A DNA stretch of 8,855 nucleotides from Herminiimonas sp. (GCA_014377155.1 JACMQD010000478.1:1-8855); one strand, 5' to 3'; shown: positions 1-7,127, counted from the first letter of the stretch. Made by a program: numbers and translations. Notes: generated by a model not told the origin, from the sequence alone.

Positions 1-738
1 AATCGCCGCTGCCCGCATGCGATAGATTTCGTCGTCACTGGCACCGCCCTGGCGCATCTTCAACACCGATTCTTCAAGCCGAATGACGGCCATCGGCGCC
101 TCTCTCGCCTCTCGTAGGGCCGCCGGCATCGCAGCGTCGAGCGCGGCGATCCTTGCCTGCTTTTGCGCGGCGGTCAGTGCCGCATTCTGACTGATTTCCA
201 TCCGCGCGACGGCGTCGAGATCATAGGCATCGTCGAAGCCGAACAAGCCGGCGTTTTCCACGGCGCTGAAATAGCGCGAGCGCACCTGCTGCATGGCGTC
301 GATGCGGGCACGTACGGTGGCACTGGCGTTACCGGCCAGTTGGGCGTTTTTTTCCAGTTCCAGCAAGGCGCGTTTGTAGTCCAGATACCGGCCCAGCAAC
401 TGCTTGGCCTGGGAGGCGATGGCGGGTTTCAGTTTTCGATCAAGCTCACGCTCGGTTTCTGCGCGGATGTCATCGATCGATTTTTCGCCTACGGCCGCGA
501 GATAGTATTCGAACAGGTTACGCAGCGCGACATCGACCACGAGTGCCTCGCCAGCAGCGGCTTTGGCGTCGCCGTCGGGACGGGTACCTTCCAGTGATTT
601 CACGAAAGGGAACAGATTCGGTTCGGCCATGGCCGTGGCCGGTGTCGTGTCATTTTCCGTTGTGCGGAAAGAGATAAAAAAAGCGGCAGCGACCAGCGCC
701 GCCGCAATCAAGCTTGCTGCATACGTTCTTGTTTTCAT
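1..738 (-). CDS. lifO: Lipase-specific foldase (lipase chaperone), C-terminal part outside window
   Basis: This is a steric chaperone that stays anchored in the inner membrane and folds the neighbouring lipase in the periplasm before type II secretion. The frame is open from the ATG at 738 to the left edge and gives 246 residues; family members are about 340-350 residues, so roughly the last 100 are missing. Residues 1-24 hold a short basic start and one hydrophobic segment (about 7-24), the expected membrane anchor. A Pro/Ala/Thr-rich linker follows, then SLEGTRPDG (48-56), a conserved LifO block. The signature region is RNLFEYYLAA (73-82), against the usual Rx(x)FDY(F/C)L(S/T)A. RSRYFSAVENAGLFGFDDAY (153-172) matches another family block, and the rest is helix-rich and charged, as in the extended helical scaffold that embraces the lipase. 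It starts 9 nt after the lipase stop with no clear Shine-Dalgarno sequence, suggesting translational coupling. Identification is strong; the signature deviations are noted separately. Confidence 0.93.
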   Translation of the reverse strand, partial: MKTRTYAASLIAAALVAAAFFISFRTTENDTTPATAMAEPNLFPFVKSLEGTRPDGDAKAAAGEALVVDVALRNLFEYYLAAVGEKSIDDIRAETERELDRKLKPAIASQAKQLLGRYLDYKRALLELEKNAQLAGNASATVRARIDAMQQVRSRYFSAVENAGLFGFDDAYDLDAVARMEISQNAALTAAQKQARIAALDAAMPAALREAREAPMAVIRLEESVLKMRQGGASDDEIYRMRAAAI

Positions 739-747
739 GCGGTGGTA

Positions 748-1709
<962 letters not shown>

Positions 1710-1759
1710 TTGAGTATGTATTGATGTGATGCGTCTCCTACATCGGGGTCTTCCTGTGC

Positions 1760-1799
1760 AGCACCTCCTCGGTGGCGTTATCGGACTGTCCGTGGTGCT
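1760..1799 (-). repeat. Long-range inverted repeat (stem-loop) in the lipase leader
   Basis: AGCACC at 1760-1765 pairs with GGTGCT at 1794-1799. Inside the loop, CGGAC (1782-1786) pairs with GTCCG (1788-1792) around one central base, and CACC (1762-1765) could alternatively pair with GGTG (1771-1774). The segment could therefore adopt competing folds if transcribed from an upstream lipase promoter. I do not recognise it as a known riboswitch, and no T-run follows on either strand to make it an intrinsic terminator. Confidence 0.35.
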
Positions 1800-1826
1800 C
1801 GACTGTTGCGTCCTGTTTGTCTTTCC

Positions 1827-1848
1827 CGGATACACGGCGTGTCATCCG
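1827..1848. repeat. Near-perfect inverted repeat between operator and lipase
   Basis: CGGATACACG (1827-1836) is followed after one base by CGTGTCATCCG (1838-1848). The arms are complementary over ten positions with a single bulged C on the right arm. On the plus strand it is followed by AAAAAG, so neither strand shows the T-run of an intrinsic terminator. It may be a binding site or an RNA hairpin. Function unknown. Confidence 0.4.
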
Positions 1849-1885
1849 AAAAAGCCATCTGGCGTCTGATCTGTCAAGAAACATA

Positions 1886-1903
1886 ACCGAGCGAGCGCTC
1901 GGT
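1886..1903. promoter_or_regulatory. TetR-type operator palindrome
   Basis: ACCGAGCG-AG-CGCTCGGT is a perfect inverted repeat with 8-bp arms and a 2-bp centre. The size and symmetry match operators bound by dimers of TetR-family regulators. It lies about 155 nt before the TetR-family start and about 205 nt before the lipase start, in the only regulatory region between the two divergent genes. That the neighbouring regulator binds it is inference from adjacency. No second copy was noticed elsewhere in the window. Confidence 0.7.
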
Positions 1904-2015
1904 ATGTGTGGATCGTACGGGCTTTTTGAAAAAACACAAGCTGCACTGCACCAAGTTCCCCTTGCAAACTTCTCCTGTGTCCGAAGCGTTCGGCCCGTCG
2001 ATCACGGGTCGTGCG

Positions 2016-2024
2016 TGCTATAGT
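2016..2024 (+). promoter_or_regulatory. Extended -10 promoter of the TetR-family gene
   Basis: TGCTATAGT fits the extended -10 pattern TGnTATAAT with one mismatch. The -35 region is poor, as is common for extended -10 promoters. Transcription would begin near 2031 and give a leader of roughly 28 nt to the ATG at 2059. This argues against the GTG at 2011 as start, because the promoter would then lie inside the gene. Confidence 0.45.
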
Positions 2025-2058
2025 TTTGGCAACCCGTACCGACCCTTGCGATGTACAC

Positions 2059-2799
2059 ATGATCGACACCCTCCCCGTCAATTTCACGCTTGCCGAATTC
2101 CGCAAGGTCACGCCGATTAACGAACTGAACATCTGGGACTGTCTGCTCGAGCGCAACGGCGAGCGTATCAGCGTCAAGCGACGCGACACCGCCCGCGATA
2201 ACCTGCAGCGCATCTTGATCTCCACGTTCGGTCTCGCCAATACGGTGGGTTTTCGGGCGATGACATTGCGCGACCTGTGCCGCGAAACCGGCATGTCGAT
2301 GGGCGGGCTGTATGGCTATATCCAGAACAAGGACCAGCTCGCGGCCATGATCGAGGATATGGTGCGGTACGTCAGCGGCATGCTGCCGGACTGGTTCCGG
2401 CATTTGCCCTCGCCGCTGGACCAAGTCGAGTGCATGGTGCGAGCGCATATTTATTTCGCAGAGATTTTGCAACCGTGGCTGTTCTTCGTGTTCCTTGAAT
2501 CGCGCACGCTTGCGCCGGCACAGCGCAAGGTCGCAAAGGCGTCGGAACTGACCACCCATGAACACATCGCCACCTTGCTTGAATCGACCGGCAATCTGAC
2601 CGCGGCGGAGGCTTTCCTGCTGGCGGCGCACTGCATGGCGCTGGCGCAGGACTGGCATGTCAAGCGTTGGAAATTTCGCAGCACGCCGGTTTGTGTGGAT
2701 GAATTCGCCGATAGCGTGGTGCAGCTTATCCGGGCGCGGGTAACGATGGTGTCAGGTCGTGCACGCTCGGCCGGTGCCACGGATCTGGCAACCGCTTGA
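2059..2799 (+). CDS. TetR/AcrR-family transcriptional regulator
   Basis: This is a DNA-binding repressor-type protein expected to act as a dimer. With the ATG at 2059 it has 246 residues; an in-frame GTG at 2011 would add 16, but the likely promoter overlaps that start. The TetR DNA-binding domain spans about residues 43-94, with the helix-turn-helix in LRDLCRETGMSMGGLYGYI (70-88) followed by QNKDQL, the usual sequence around the recognition helix. The C-terminal part (about 100-235) is helical and would form the ligand pocket and dimer interface; no ligand can be named from sequence. Ahead of the DNA-binding domain is an extension of about 40 residues (LPVNFTLAEFRKVTPIN and onward), longer than in most TetR proteins. 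It is divergent from the lipase operon and convergent with flgL. Control of the lipase genes and itself through the palindrome at 1886-1903 is inferred from position. No clear Shine-Dalgarno sequence precedes the ATG. Confidence 0.88.
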   Translation: MIDTLPVNFTLAEFRKVTPINELNIWDCLLERNGERISVKRRDTARDNLQRILISTFGLANTVGFRAMTLRDLCRETGMSMGGLYGYIQNKDQLAAMIEDMVRYVSGMLPDWFRHLPSPLDQVECMVRAHIYFAEILQPWLFFVFLESRTLAPAQRKVAKASELTTHEHIATLLESTGNLTAAEAFLLAAHCMALAQDWHVKRWKFRSTPVCVDEFADSVVQLIRARVTMVSGRARSAGATDLATA

Positions 2800-2804
2800 A
2801 GTTT

Positions 2805-2839
2805 ATCGCGCGTTGTGCAGCGGCCGCGCCAGGCGCGAT
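2805..2839. terminator. Possible bidirectional stem between convergent tetR and flgL
   Basis: ATCGCGC (2805-2811) is the exact complement of GCGCGAT (2833-2839), with a GC-rich 21-nt loop containing GCGGCCGC. It fills the 42-nt gap between two gene ends, where a shared terminator would be expected. On both strands the following T-run is very short (GTTT on plus, AAAC on minus), so intrinsic termination would be weak; it may instead act as an RNA 3'-end stabiliser. Confidence 0.3.
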
Positions 2840-2841
2840 GT

Positions 2842-4047
2842 TTACAGCAGGTTGAACAACGACAGTCCTGATACTTTGACAAACGATTTTTGCGCGGCTT
2901 CGAGAATGGTTTGCTGTTTCGTCAGATCGCTGATGGCGACGTTGTAGTCGAGGTCCTGGATAGTCGACAACGATTCGGCGTATTGCAGGTTGCGGTTGTC
3001 GCCGGCTTCACCCAAGGCGTCGAGCTCGCGCAGTCGGGTGCCCACCGAAGTCCGGGTCACCAGCACGTTATCGAGTGCATTGTCGATATTGCCGTTGGCG
3101 ATCTGCAAACCGTAGGTGAGATTAGCCTTGCCGGTGGCACCGGTGGCAGGCGTCTCCAGTAGCGTGATCAAATCCTGCAACGTCGTAAAGATACTTTGCT
3201 TGCCGCTCGGCTTGACCGAGACCAGGTCACCGGCGGCCGGCGCACCGCTGACCGTCAGCTTCTGCCCATCGAAGGCAATCGTTTGCGGCGTGGTGTACGC
3301 GCCGGTCGTGAGCGGCGTTCCGGTCTTGGTCGGATCGAGTGTCAGGTCATAGACCGCGAACGCCGCCGGCGAGGTCTTGAAGGAAATATCGTAATTGTGA
3401 CCGGTCAACAGCGTCGAATCGACCACGCTCAGTGGCGCGGCAACGTTCAGCGCGCCTTTTTCGACCCGTGCCTTGAATGTCCCTGTCGCCTTGACGCCTT
3501 CGAACAATGCTTCGCCGGAGTCACCCAGTGCCATCTGGCGCGAGGCGTCGACTTGCAACATCGTCTGGCCCTGGTCGCCGGCATAACTGGCACCGGTCGT
3601 GGTTTTGGAGAACGGCTGGGAAGTGACCTGGTAACCGGCAAACATATAATTGCCAACACCATCACGGCTATTGGCCAGCCCCATCAATTCATCGAAACGC
3701 GACCGCAGATCCTCGGCCAGATACTTGCGCTGGCCATCGTCGAGGGCGCCGTTACCGGCCTGAACTGTCAGCACCTTGGCGTCCTGCATCAGGCTGGTCA
3801 CGCTTTGCAATACGCCCTCTTCCACACTGAGTGCATTGACCGCATTCTGGCGGTTCGACGCGAACTGAGTGTTCACCGCTTGACCTTGCGTCAGGTCCAG
3901 TGCGCGCGCCGCGCCGACCGGATCATCGGCGGGCGTCAGGATGCGGCGGCCGGTCGCAATTTGCTGCTGCGTTTTTTGCAGGCCGGATTGCAAGTCGCCC
4001 AGGCGTGCGACGCCGGCGTCGTAAATTGAATTGGTACTGATGCGCAT
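2842..4047 (-). CDS. flgL: Flagellar hook-filament junction protein FlgL (HAP3)
   Basis: FlgL is exported by the flagellar type III apparatus and forms, with FlgK, the junction joining the hook to the filament. The product has 401 residues, longer than the roughly 317 of Salmonella FlgL. The N-terminus MRISTNSIYDAGVARL with a helical stretch to about 140 (QQIATGRRILTPADDP at 28-43) and the C-terminal helices (about 310-401, ending SGLSLFNLL) are the flagellin-like D0/D1 parts typical of the family. The extra length lies in the middle (about 145-300), a beta-rich segment that includes a motif shared with FlgK (AFDGQKLTVSGAPAAGD, 258-274). GGAG at 4057-4060 is 9 nt before the ATG. It follows flgK after 29 nt and is the last gene of the flg cluster, so it is probably co-transcribed with flgK. 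It has no signal peptide, as expected for type III export. Confidence 0.97.
   Translation of the reverse strand: MRISTNSIYDAGVARLGDLQSGLQKTQQQIATGRRILTPADDPVGAARALDLTQGQAVNTQFASNRQNAVNALSVEEGVLQSVTSLMQDAKVLTVQAGNGALDDGQRKYLAEDLRSRFDELMGLANSRDGVGNYMFAGYQVTSQPFSKTTTGASYAGDQGQTMLQVDASRQMALGDSGEALFEGVKATGTFKARVEKGALNVAAPLSVVDSTLLTGHNYDISFKTSPAAFAVYDLTLDPTKTGTPLTTGAYTTPQTIAFDGQKLTVSGAPAAGDLVSVKPSGKQSIFTTLQDLITLLETPATGATGKANLTYGLQIANGNIDNALDNVLVTRTSVGTRLRELDALGEAGDNRNLQYAESLSTIQDLDYNVAISDLTKQQTILEAAQKSFVKVSGLSLFNLL
3131..3148. repeat. Tandem 9-bp repeat in flgL
   Basis: CCGGTGGCA occurs twice in direct succession. On the coding strand it encodes a duplicated Ala-Thr-Gly (ATGATG, residues 301-306) in a surface loop. 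It keeps frame, so copy-number change would alter the loop length without breaking the gene. Confidence 0.6.
3205..3399 (-). repeat. Beta module in FlgL related to the two FlgK modules
   Basis: Residues about 217-281 of FlgL end in IAFDGQKLTVSGAPAAGD followed by a valine-rich strand. The core pattern, hydrophobic-x-F, then (S/T)-G-(A/T)-P, then D and a hydrophobic strand, is the same as in FlgK residues 393-412 and 516-535. It is a protein-level resemblance; the DNA is not an obvious repeat. Confidence 0.45.
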
Positions 4048-4076
4048 GATTGTTTGCTCCAGGTTTGCGCTACGGT

Positions 4077-6017
4077 TTATCGGCCGAGCGACAGCAGCAC
4101 ATCGAATAACTGGCTGGCCGTCTGCATCAGTTTACCGGCGGCCTGGTAAGCCTGTTGGTAGCGCAACAAATTAGTCGCTTCTTCGTCGAGGTTGACGCCG
4201 GATTGCGCTTGCTGCGCGCCGACGGCCTGGGTATAGAGATTGTTGGCGGCGGCGCCGGTAGTCTGCAGTTCGCGCGTCTTGTTGCCGACCTGGTTGACCA
4301 GTTTCGAATACGCGCCCTGATAACTGGTGGTGCCGCCTTCGAGCAGAGTCGCGGTCTGCAAGGCACCGAGCAGCACGGCGTTGCGACTGTCGCCCTGGCC
4401 AGTGGTATTGGCACCGATGACAAACGTGTCGTTATTGCCGGGCGCACCCGTCATAGTGAAGCTGAGGCCGCCATAAGCATAGGTGGCACCCGAGGTATAA
4501 GGCACGACTGCCCCGGCAAAATAGGGCGTGACGGTGCCGCCTACGGTCACCGTAACCGCTGCCGTGGCGGGAAAGCCGGTCAGCGTGCCGGATGTGCCGG
4601 ATGTGGCGACATATTTCAAGGTCGCACCCGGCAGCGCTGCGGTCGAGTTGATGACCGGCGGCGATATCTTGACCGTGCCGGTGTTGTCGGTGGATGCGGC
4701 TGAACGCATCGGCGACGCTGCCGCAATGGCACTGGTGTCTTTGATCGCGACTGAAAAATCCCGTGCACCGTTGCGCGTCGGCCGCACCAGAAAACTGTCA
4801 TTGGCCGCCGGCGTGCCGGAGGTTGCGAAATCGAGGCCGTAGGCAGTGCCGCCGGGCGGGGCGATATTGGTGACATCGCCGTCCGACAGGCGCGTGACCT
4901 TATAGGACGTTGCCACGTACTGCACGCGAAAATCGCTGGTACCCAGATCCTTCAGGTTCGCATTCGAGATCGTGGCGACGACGTTGCCGCTTCCGGTATT
5001 GGCGGTACTGGCAGTGGTCTGCGGTACGCCGACATTGAAGAATTTTCCGCCCAGCGCACCGTTCTGATCCTGGCCCAACGCATGCTGCGCGTTGAATGAC
5101 GTACCAAGTGCGGTGGCGACCCGTCCCAGCGCATTGACCGACTTGTCGAGTGTCTCCGACCGGAACGACATGGTCCCGCCCAACTTGCCACCGCCGGCAA
5201 ACGCCGTCTCGGCAAGCTCGACCGTTGTTCCGTTGGCGACGTAAGCCACTTCGGTGCGCAGCGGATCGGTCTTGGAGCCAACAGCGGCCAGCGTGAAGGT
5301 CGAGGCGCCAACCACCAGCGGTTGTCCATTGCCGACGAATATGCTGTAACTTTCGCCCTGCTTGACGACACTGACCTTGACCTCTTTACTCAGGTCGTTG
5401 ATGGCCTGGTCACGCTGATCGAGCAAGTCGTTGGCGCCGATGCCGGTACGGCCGGCCTGGGCAATCTCAATCGCATCGTTGAGGCTGGCGATTTTTTGCG
5501 ACAGGACGTTGATGCCGTTAACACTGGTGGAAATCTGGGCGTTAACGCCTTGGCCTATCTCCCGCAACTGACCGTCCAGACCTTGAAAGCGGCTGGCAAG
5601 CGCCTCGGCGGACGACAACATCGACTGCCGCGCGGCGGCACTGTTGGGGTCGGCGCTGAGCGCCTGAACACCGTTGAACATGCCCTGCATCGACGGCGAA
5701 AGACCGGCTGTCGGATCGGCCAAGACGCCGTTGATCTGCTGGATCTGCGACAGGTAACCCTCGATCTGGCTACGCGAAGTTTGCGCCGCAACCACCTGGT
5801 TGCCCAGGAACTGGTCGTAGATACGCCGGATCGCCACTACTTCGGTGCCGCTGCCGGGAAAGCCGTACTTCTGGCTTTCGCCACCGACGGCGCCCTGCAA
5901 TACGGTTTGCCGGCTGTAGCCCGGCGTGGCGGCATTGGCGATGTTGTGGCCGGTCGTGGCGAGCCCGATCTGCGCTGCAGATAGGGCTCCGGTACCGATA
6001 CTGAGAATATTTGCCAT
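4077..6017 (-). CDS. flgK: Flagellar hook-associated protein FlgK (HAP1)
   Basis: FlgK forms the first ring of the hook-filament junction, on top of the hook and beneath FlgL. The product has 646 residues, about 90 more than Salmonella FlgK (about 553). The N-terminus carries the rod/hook/HAP signature (ALSAAQIGLATTGHNIANAA with TPGYSRQ, about 11-37), then a long helical region to about 320. The C-terminus is the conserved D0/D1 helix pair (GVNLDEEATNLLRYQQAYQA, 607-626, then QLFDVLLSLGR). The additional length lies in a Thr/Gly/Ala-rich beta region (about 340-545) containing two related modules. The start is 24 nt downstream of a purine-rich AAAGAAGAAA stretch that is only a weak ribosome binding site. 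The gene follows flgJ after an unusual 98-nt gap that holds a sigma-28-like promoter, and precedes flgL by 29 nt. No signal peptide; type III export is expected. Confidence 0.97.
   Translation of the reverse strand: MANILSIGTGALSAAQIGLATTGHNIANAATPGYSRQTVLQGAVGGESQKYGFPGSGTEVVAIRRIYDQFLGNQVVAAQTSRSQIEGYLSQIQQINGVLADPTAGLSPSMQGMFNGVQALSADPNSAAARQSMLSSAEALASRFQGLDGQLREIGQGVNAQISTSVNGINVLSQKIASLNDAIEIAQAGRTGIGANDLLDQRDQAINDLSKEVKVSVVKQGESYSIFVGNGQPLVVGASTFTLAAVGSKTDPLRTEVAYVANGTTVELAETAFAGGGKLGGTMSFRSETLDKSVNALGRVATALGTSFNAQHALGQDQNGALGGKFFNVGVPQTTASTANTGSGNVVATISNANLKDLGTSDFRVQYVATSYKVTRLSDGDVTNIAPPGGTAYGLDFATSGTPAANDSFLVRPTRNGARDFSVAIKDTSAIAAASPMRSAASTDNTGTVKISPPVINSTAALPGATLKYVATSGTSGTLTGFPATAAVTVTVGGTVTPYFAGAVVPYTSGATYAYGGLSFTMTGAPGNNDTFVIGANTTGQGDSRNAVLLGALQTATLLEGGTTSYQGAYSKLVNQVGNKTRELQTTGAAANNLYTQAVGAQQAQSGVNLDEEATNLLRYQQAYQAAGKLMQTASQLFDVLLSLGR
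4410..4622 (-). repeat. Second beta module of FlgK
   Basis: FlgK residues about 466-536 begin with LKYVATSGTSG and end with GGLSFTMTGAPGNNDTFVIG. The same start (YVATS) and end (GL-x-F, G-x-P, ND-(S/T)-F plus hydrophobic strand) occur in the first module at 4773-4934, pointing to internal duplication followed by divergence. Seen at protein level only. Confidence 0.5.
4585..4602. repeat. Tandem 9-bp repeat in flgK
   Basis: GTGCCGGAT occurs twice in direct succession, followed by a partial third copy (GTGGCGA). It encodes the low-complexity TSGTSGT stretch (residues 471-477) at the head of the second beta module. It is in frame and could expand or contract without a frameshift. Confidence 0.6.
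4773..4934 (-). repeat. First beta module of FlgK
   Basis: FlgK residues about 362-415 run from RVQYVATSYKV to YGLDFATSGTPAANDSFLV. It pairs with the module at 4410-4622 (shared YVATS and the (G)L-x-F / G-x-P / ND core). Both sit in the surface-exposed region where FlgK proteins differ in length between species. Confidence 0.5.
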
Positions 6018-6046
6018 GGTTTTTCTTCTTTACTGCGACATCTTTG

Positions 6047-6073
6047 TCAACGGCAGATCGGCGCAAAACTTGA
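6047..6073 (-). promoter_or_regulatory. Sigma-28 (FliA)-like class III promoter for flgKL
   Basis: On the minus strand TCAAGTTT (6073-6066) is followed after exactly 11 nt by GCCGTTGA (6054-6047). The enteric FliA consensus is TAAAGTTT-N11-GCCGATAA, so the match is 7 of 8 and 6 of 8 with ideal spacing. Transcription would start near 6040, leaving about 23 nt before the flgK ATG. The 98-nt gap in which it lies is the widest in the flg cluster here. In Salmonella flgKL is known to have its own FliA promoter besides read-through, which fits. The A-to-T and A-to-G changes in the -10 are its weak point. Confidence 0.5.
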
Positions 6074-6115
6074 GGCCAGCACGTGCGGCGGCGCTAGCAT
6101 GGTCAAGCCGACAAC

Positions 6116-7111
6116 TCATGCCGACAACGACTGCTTGATGATGCGCGAGAGTTTTGCGGCGTAGTGCGGATCGGTTGCATAACCGGCTTTTTGCAGGCCG
6201 TGCGCAAAACTGGAGGCATCTTGCGCATTGGCGATGACATTCTGATACCGCGGATTGGTGGTCAGCAGCTTGGCATAATCGCGGAACGAATCGGCGTAAG
6301 AGTCGTAGGCGCGGAATTTTTCAGTCTTTTGCTGCATGACGCCGTTGACGAATTCCGTGGTGCGGGCCTCGACCACCTTGCCTTTCCAGTTGCCGGTGGC
6401 CTTGATGCCGAACAGGTTGTGGCTTGGCGTGCCATCGGCTGCAACGATCTGGCGCTTGCCCCAGCCGGTTTCGAGTGCCGCCTGACCGAGCATGAATTTG
6501 GCAGGGATACCGGTGGTGCGACTGGCTTCGTCGGCTTCCGCGCCCAGGCGGTCCTGAAACGCTTGTACATGCGCTGCGCGATTGGCCACAGGTCTGGTCG
6601 ATGTCGGCGCGACTGTGGCCGCGGGTTGGCGCGGGGTCATCGGCGAGGCAGCCGGCGCCGGTTGCGAAAACATCGATTGCAATGCATTGAGCTGACCGGT
6701 AGTCGGCATGCCCGACAGTGGCTTGTTGCGTGGTGCAGCGGCACCGTCGACGCCGGCCGCAGCGCCATCCGCCGCGCCTTCGACCACGGCGTCAGGCTTG
6801 ATGCCGGTCGAGTTCGACAATTGACGCATCAGGACATCGGCCAGCCCGACACCGCGCTTGGCCATGTTTTGGGTGAATTGCTGGTCCAGCATCGAGGTAT
6901 ACATCTTGGTTTGCTCGCTCTCGAAGGGACTGTCCGACGGCGTGGCGTCGCGCATGCTTTTCATGACCATGTTCATGAACATCGCCTCGAACTGCTGCGC
7001 GGTTTCTTTCAAGGCCTCCGGCGAATTCTGGCGCGCCGCCTGGCGCAGATTGCCGACTTCCTTGACATCGACCGCGAGTTTGCTGGACAGGTTGCTGGAC
7101 TGGTTGATCAT
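6116..7111 (-). CDS. flgJ: FlgJ: rod cap / peptidoglycan hydrolase
   Basis: FlgJ caps the growing rod in the periplasm and opens the peptidoglycan for it. The product has 331 residues with two domains. The N-terminal rod-scaffold domain covers about 20-100 (EALKETAQQFEAMFMNMVMK at 32-51, then MYTSMLDQQFTQNMA). An Ala/Pro/Thr-rich linker runs from about 101 to 180. The C-terminal glucosaminidase domain covers about 181-331, with AALETGWGKR at 211-220. Glu214 is the likely catalytic acid; Glu253 (TTEF) and Asp278 (FRDY) fall at the same spacing as the Salmonella active-site residues E184, E223 and D248 as I recall them, so the enzyme should be active. AAGGA (7118-7122) lies 6 nt before the ATG. 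There is no signal peptide, as usual for FlgJ exported by the flagellar type III system. It starts 16 nt after the flgI stop, so translation is probably linked. Confidence 0.97.
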   Translation of the reverse strand: MINQSSNLSSKLAVDVKEVGNLRQAARQNSPEALKETAQQFEAMFMNMVMKSMRDATPSDSPFESEQTKMYTSMLDQQFTQNMAKRGVGLADVLMRQLSNSTGIKPDAVVEGAADGAAAGVDGAAAPRNKPLSGMPTTGQLNALQSMFSQPAPAASPMTPRQPAATVAPTSTRPVANRAAHVQAFQDRLGAEADEASRTTGIPAKFMLGQAALETGWGKRQIVAADGTPSHNLFGIKATGNWKGKVVEARTTEFVNGVMQQKTEKFRAYDSYADSFRDYAKLLTTNPRYQNVIANAQDASSFAHGLQKAGYATDPHYAAKLSRIIKQSLSA

Positions 7112-7127
7112 GGTCGATCCTTCCGAA

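Noticed and set aside
1872..1877. Perfect TTGACA on the minus strand next to the operator, as a lipase -35 box
   Set aside because: The hexamer 17 nt downstream is CTTTTT and no acceptable -10 was found at 16-18 nt spacing. It may be chance, though its closeness to the operator is worth remembering.
2011..2058. GTG at 2011 as the tetR start
   Set aside because: The extended -10 element TGCTATAGT would then lie inside the coding sequence and no ribosome binding site precedes the GTG. The ATG at 2059 is preferred.
1842..2294. Minus-strand open frame of 150 codons across the tetR start and intergenic region
   Set aside because: It covers the operator, the promoter and the tetR coding start in antisense. 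Its Arg/Ser-rich composition, lack of a ribosome binding site and lack of family resemblance argue against a gene.
2831..2841. Strong intrinsic terminator after flgL
   Set aside because: GC-rich inverted repeats exist here, but no run of T follows on either strand, so only a weak bidirectional stem was annotated.
3196..4029. Long plus-strand open frame opposite flgL (277 codons), with similar long frames opposite flgJ (6164-7135) and flgK (5322-5984)
   Set aside because: These are antisense shadows of strongly conserved flagellar genes, produced by GC-rich third codon positions. Their predicted proteins are Arg/Gly/His-rich and match no family.
6045..6050. Perfect TTGACA in the flgJ-flgK gap as a sigma-70 promoter
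   Set aside because: The -10 position holds AAGAAA and the start of transcription would nearly coincide with the flgK ATG. The overlapping sigma-28-like element explains the region better.
6055..6062. GCCGATCT on the minus strand as the sigma-28 -10 element
   Set aside because: It is a closer match at the core but lies only 3 nt after TCAAGTTT, whereas about 11 nt is required. GCCGTTGA at 6047-6054 has the correct spacing.
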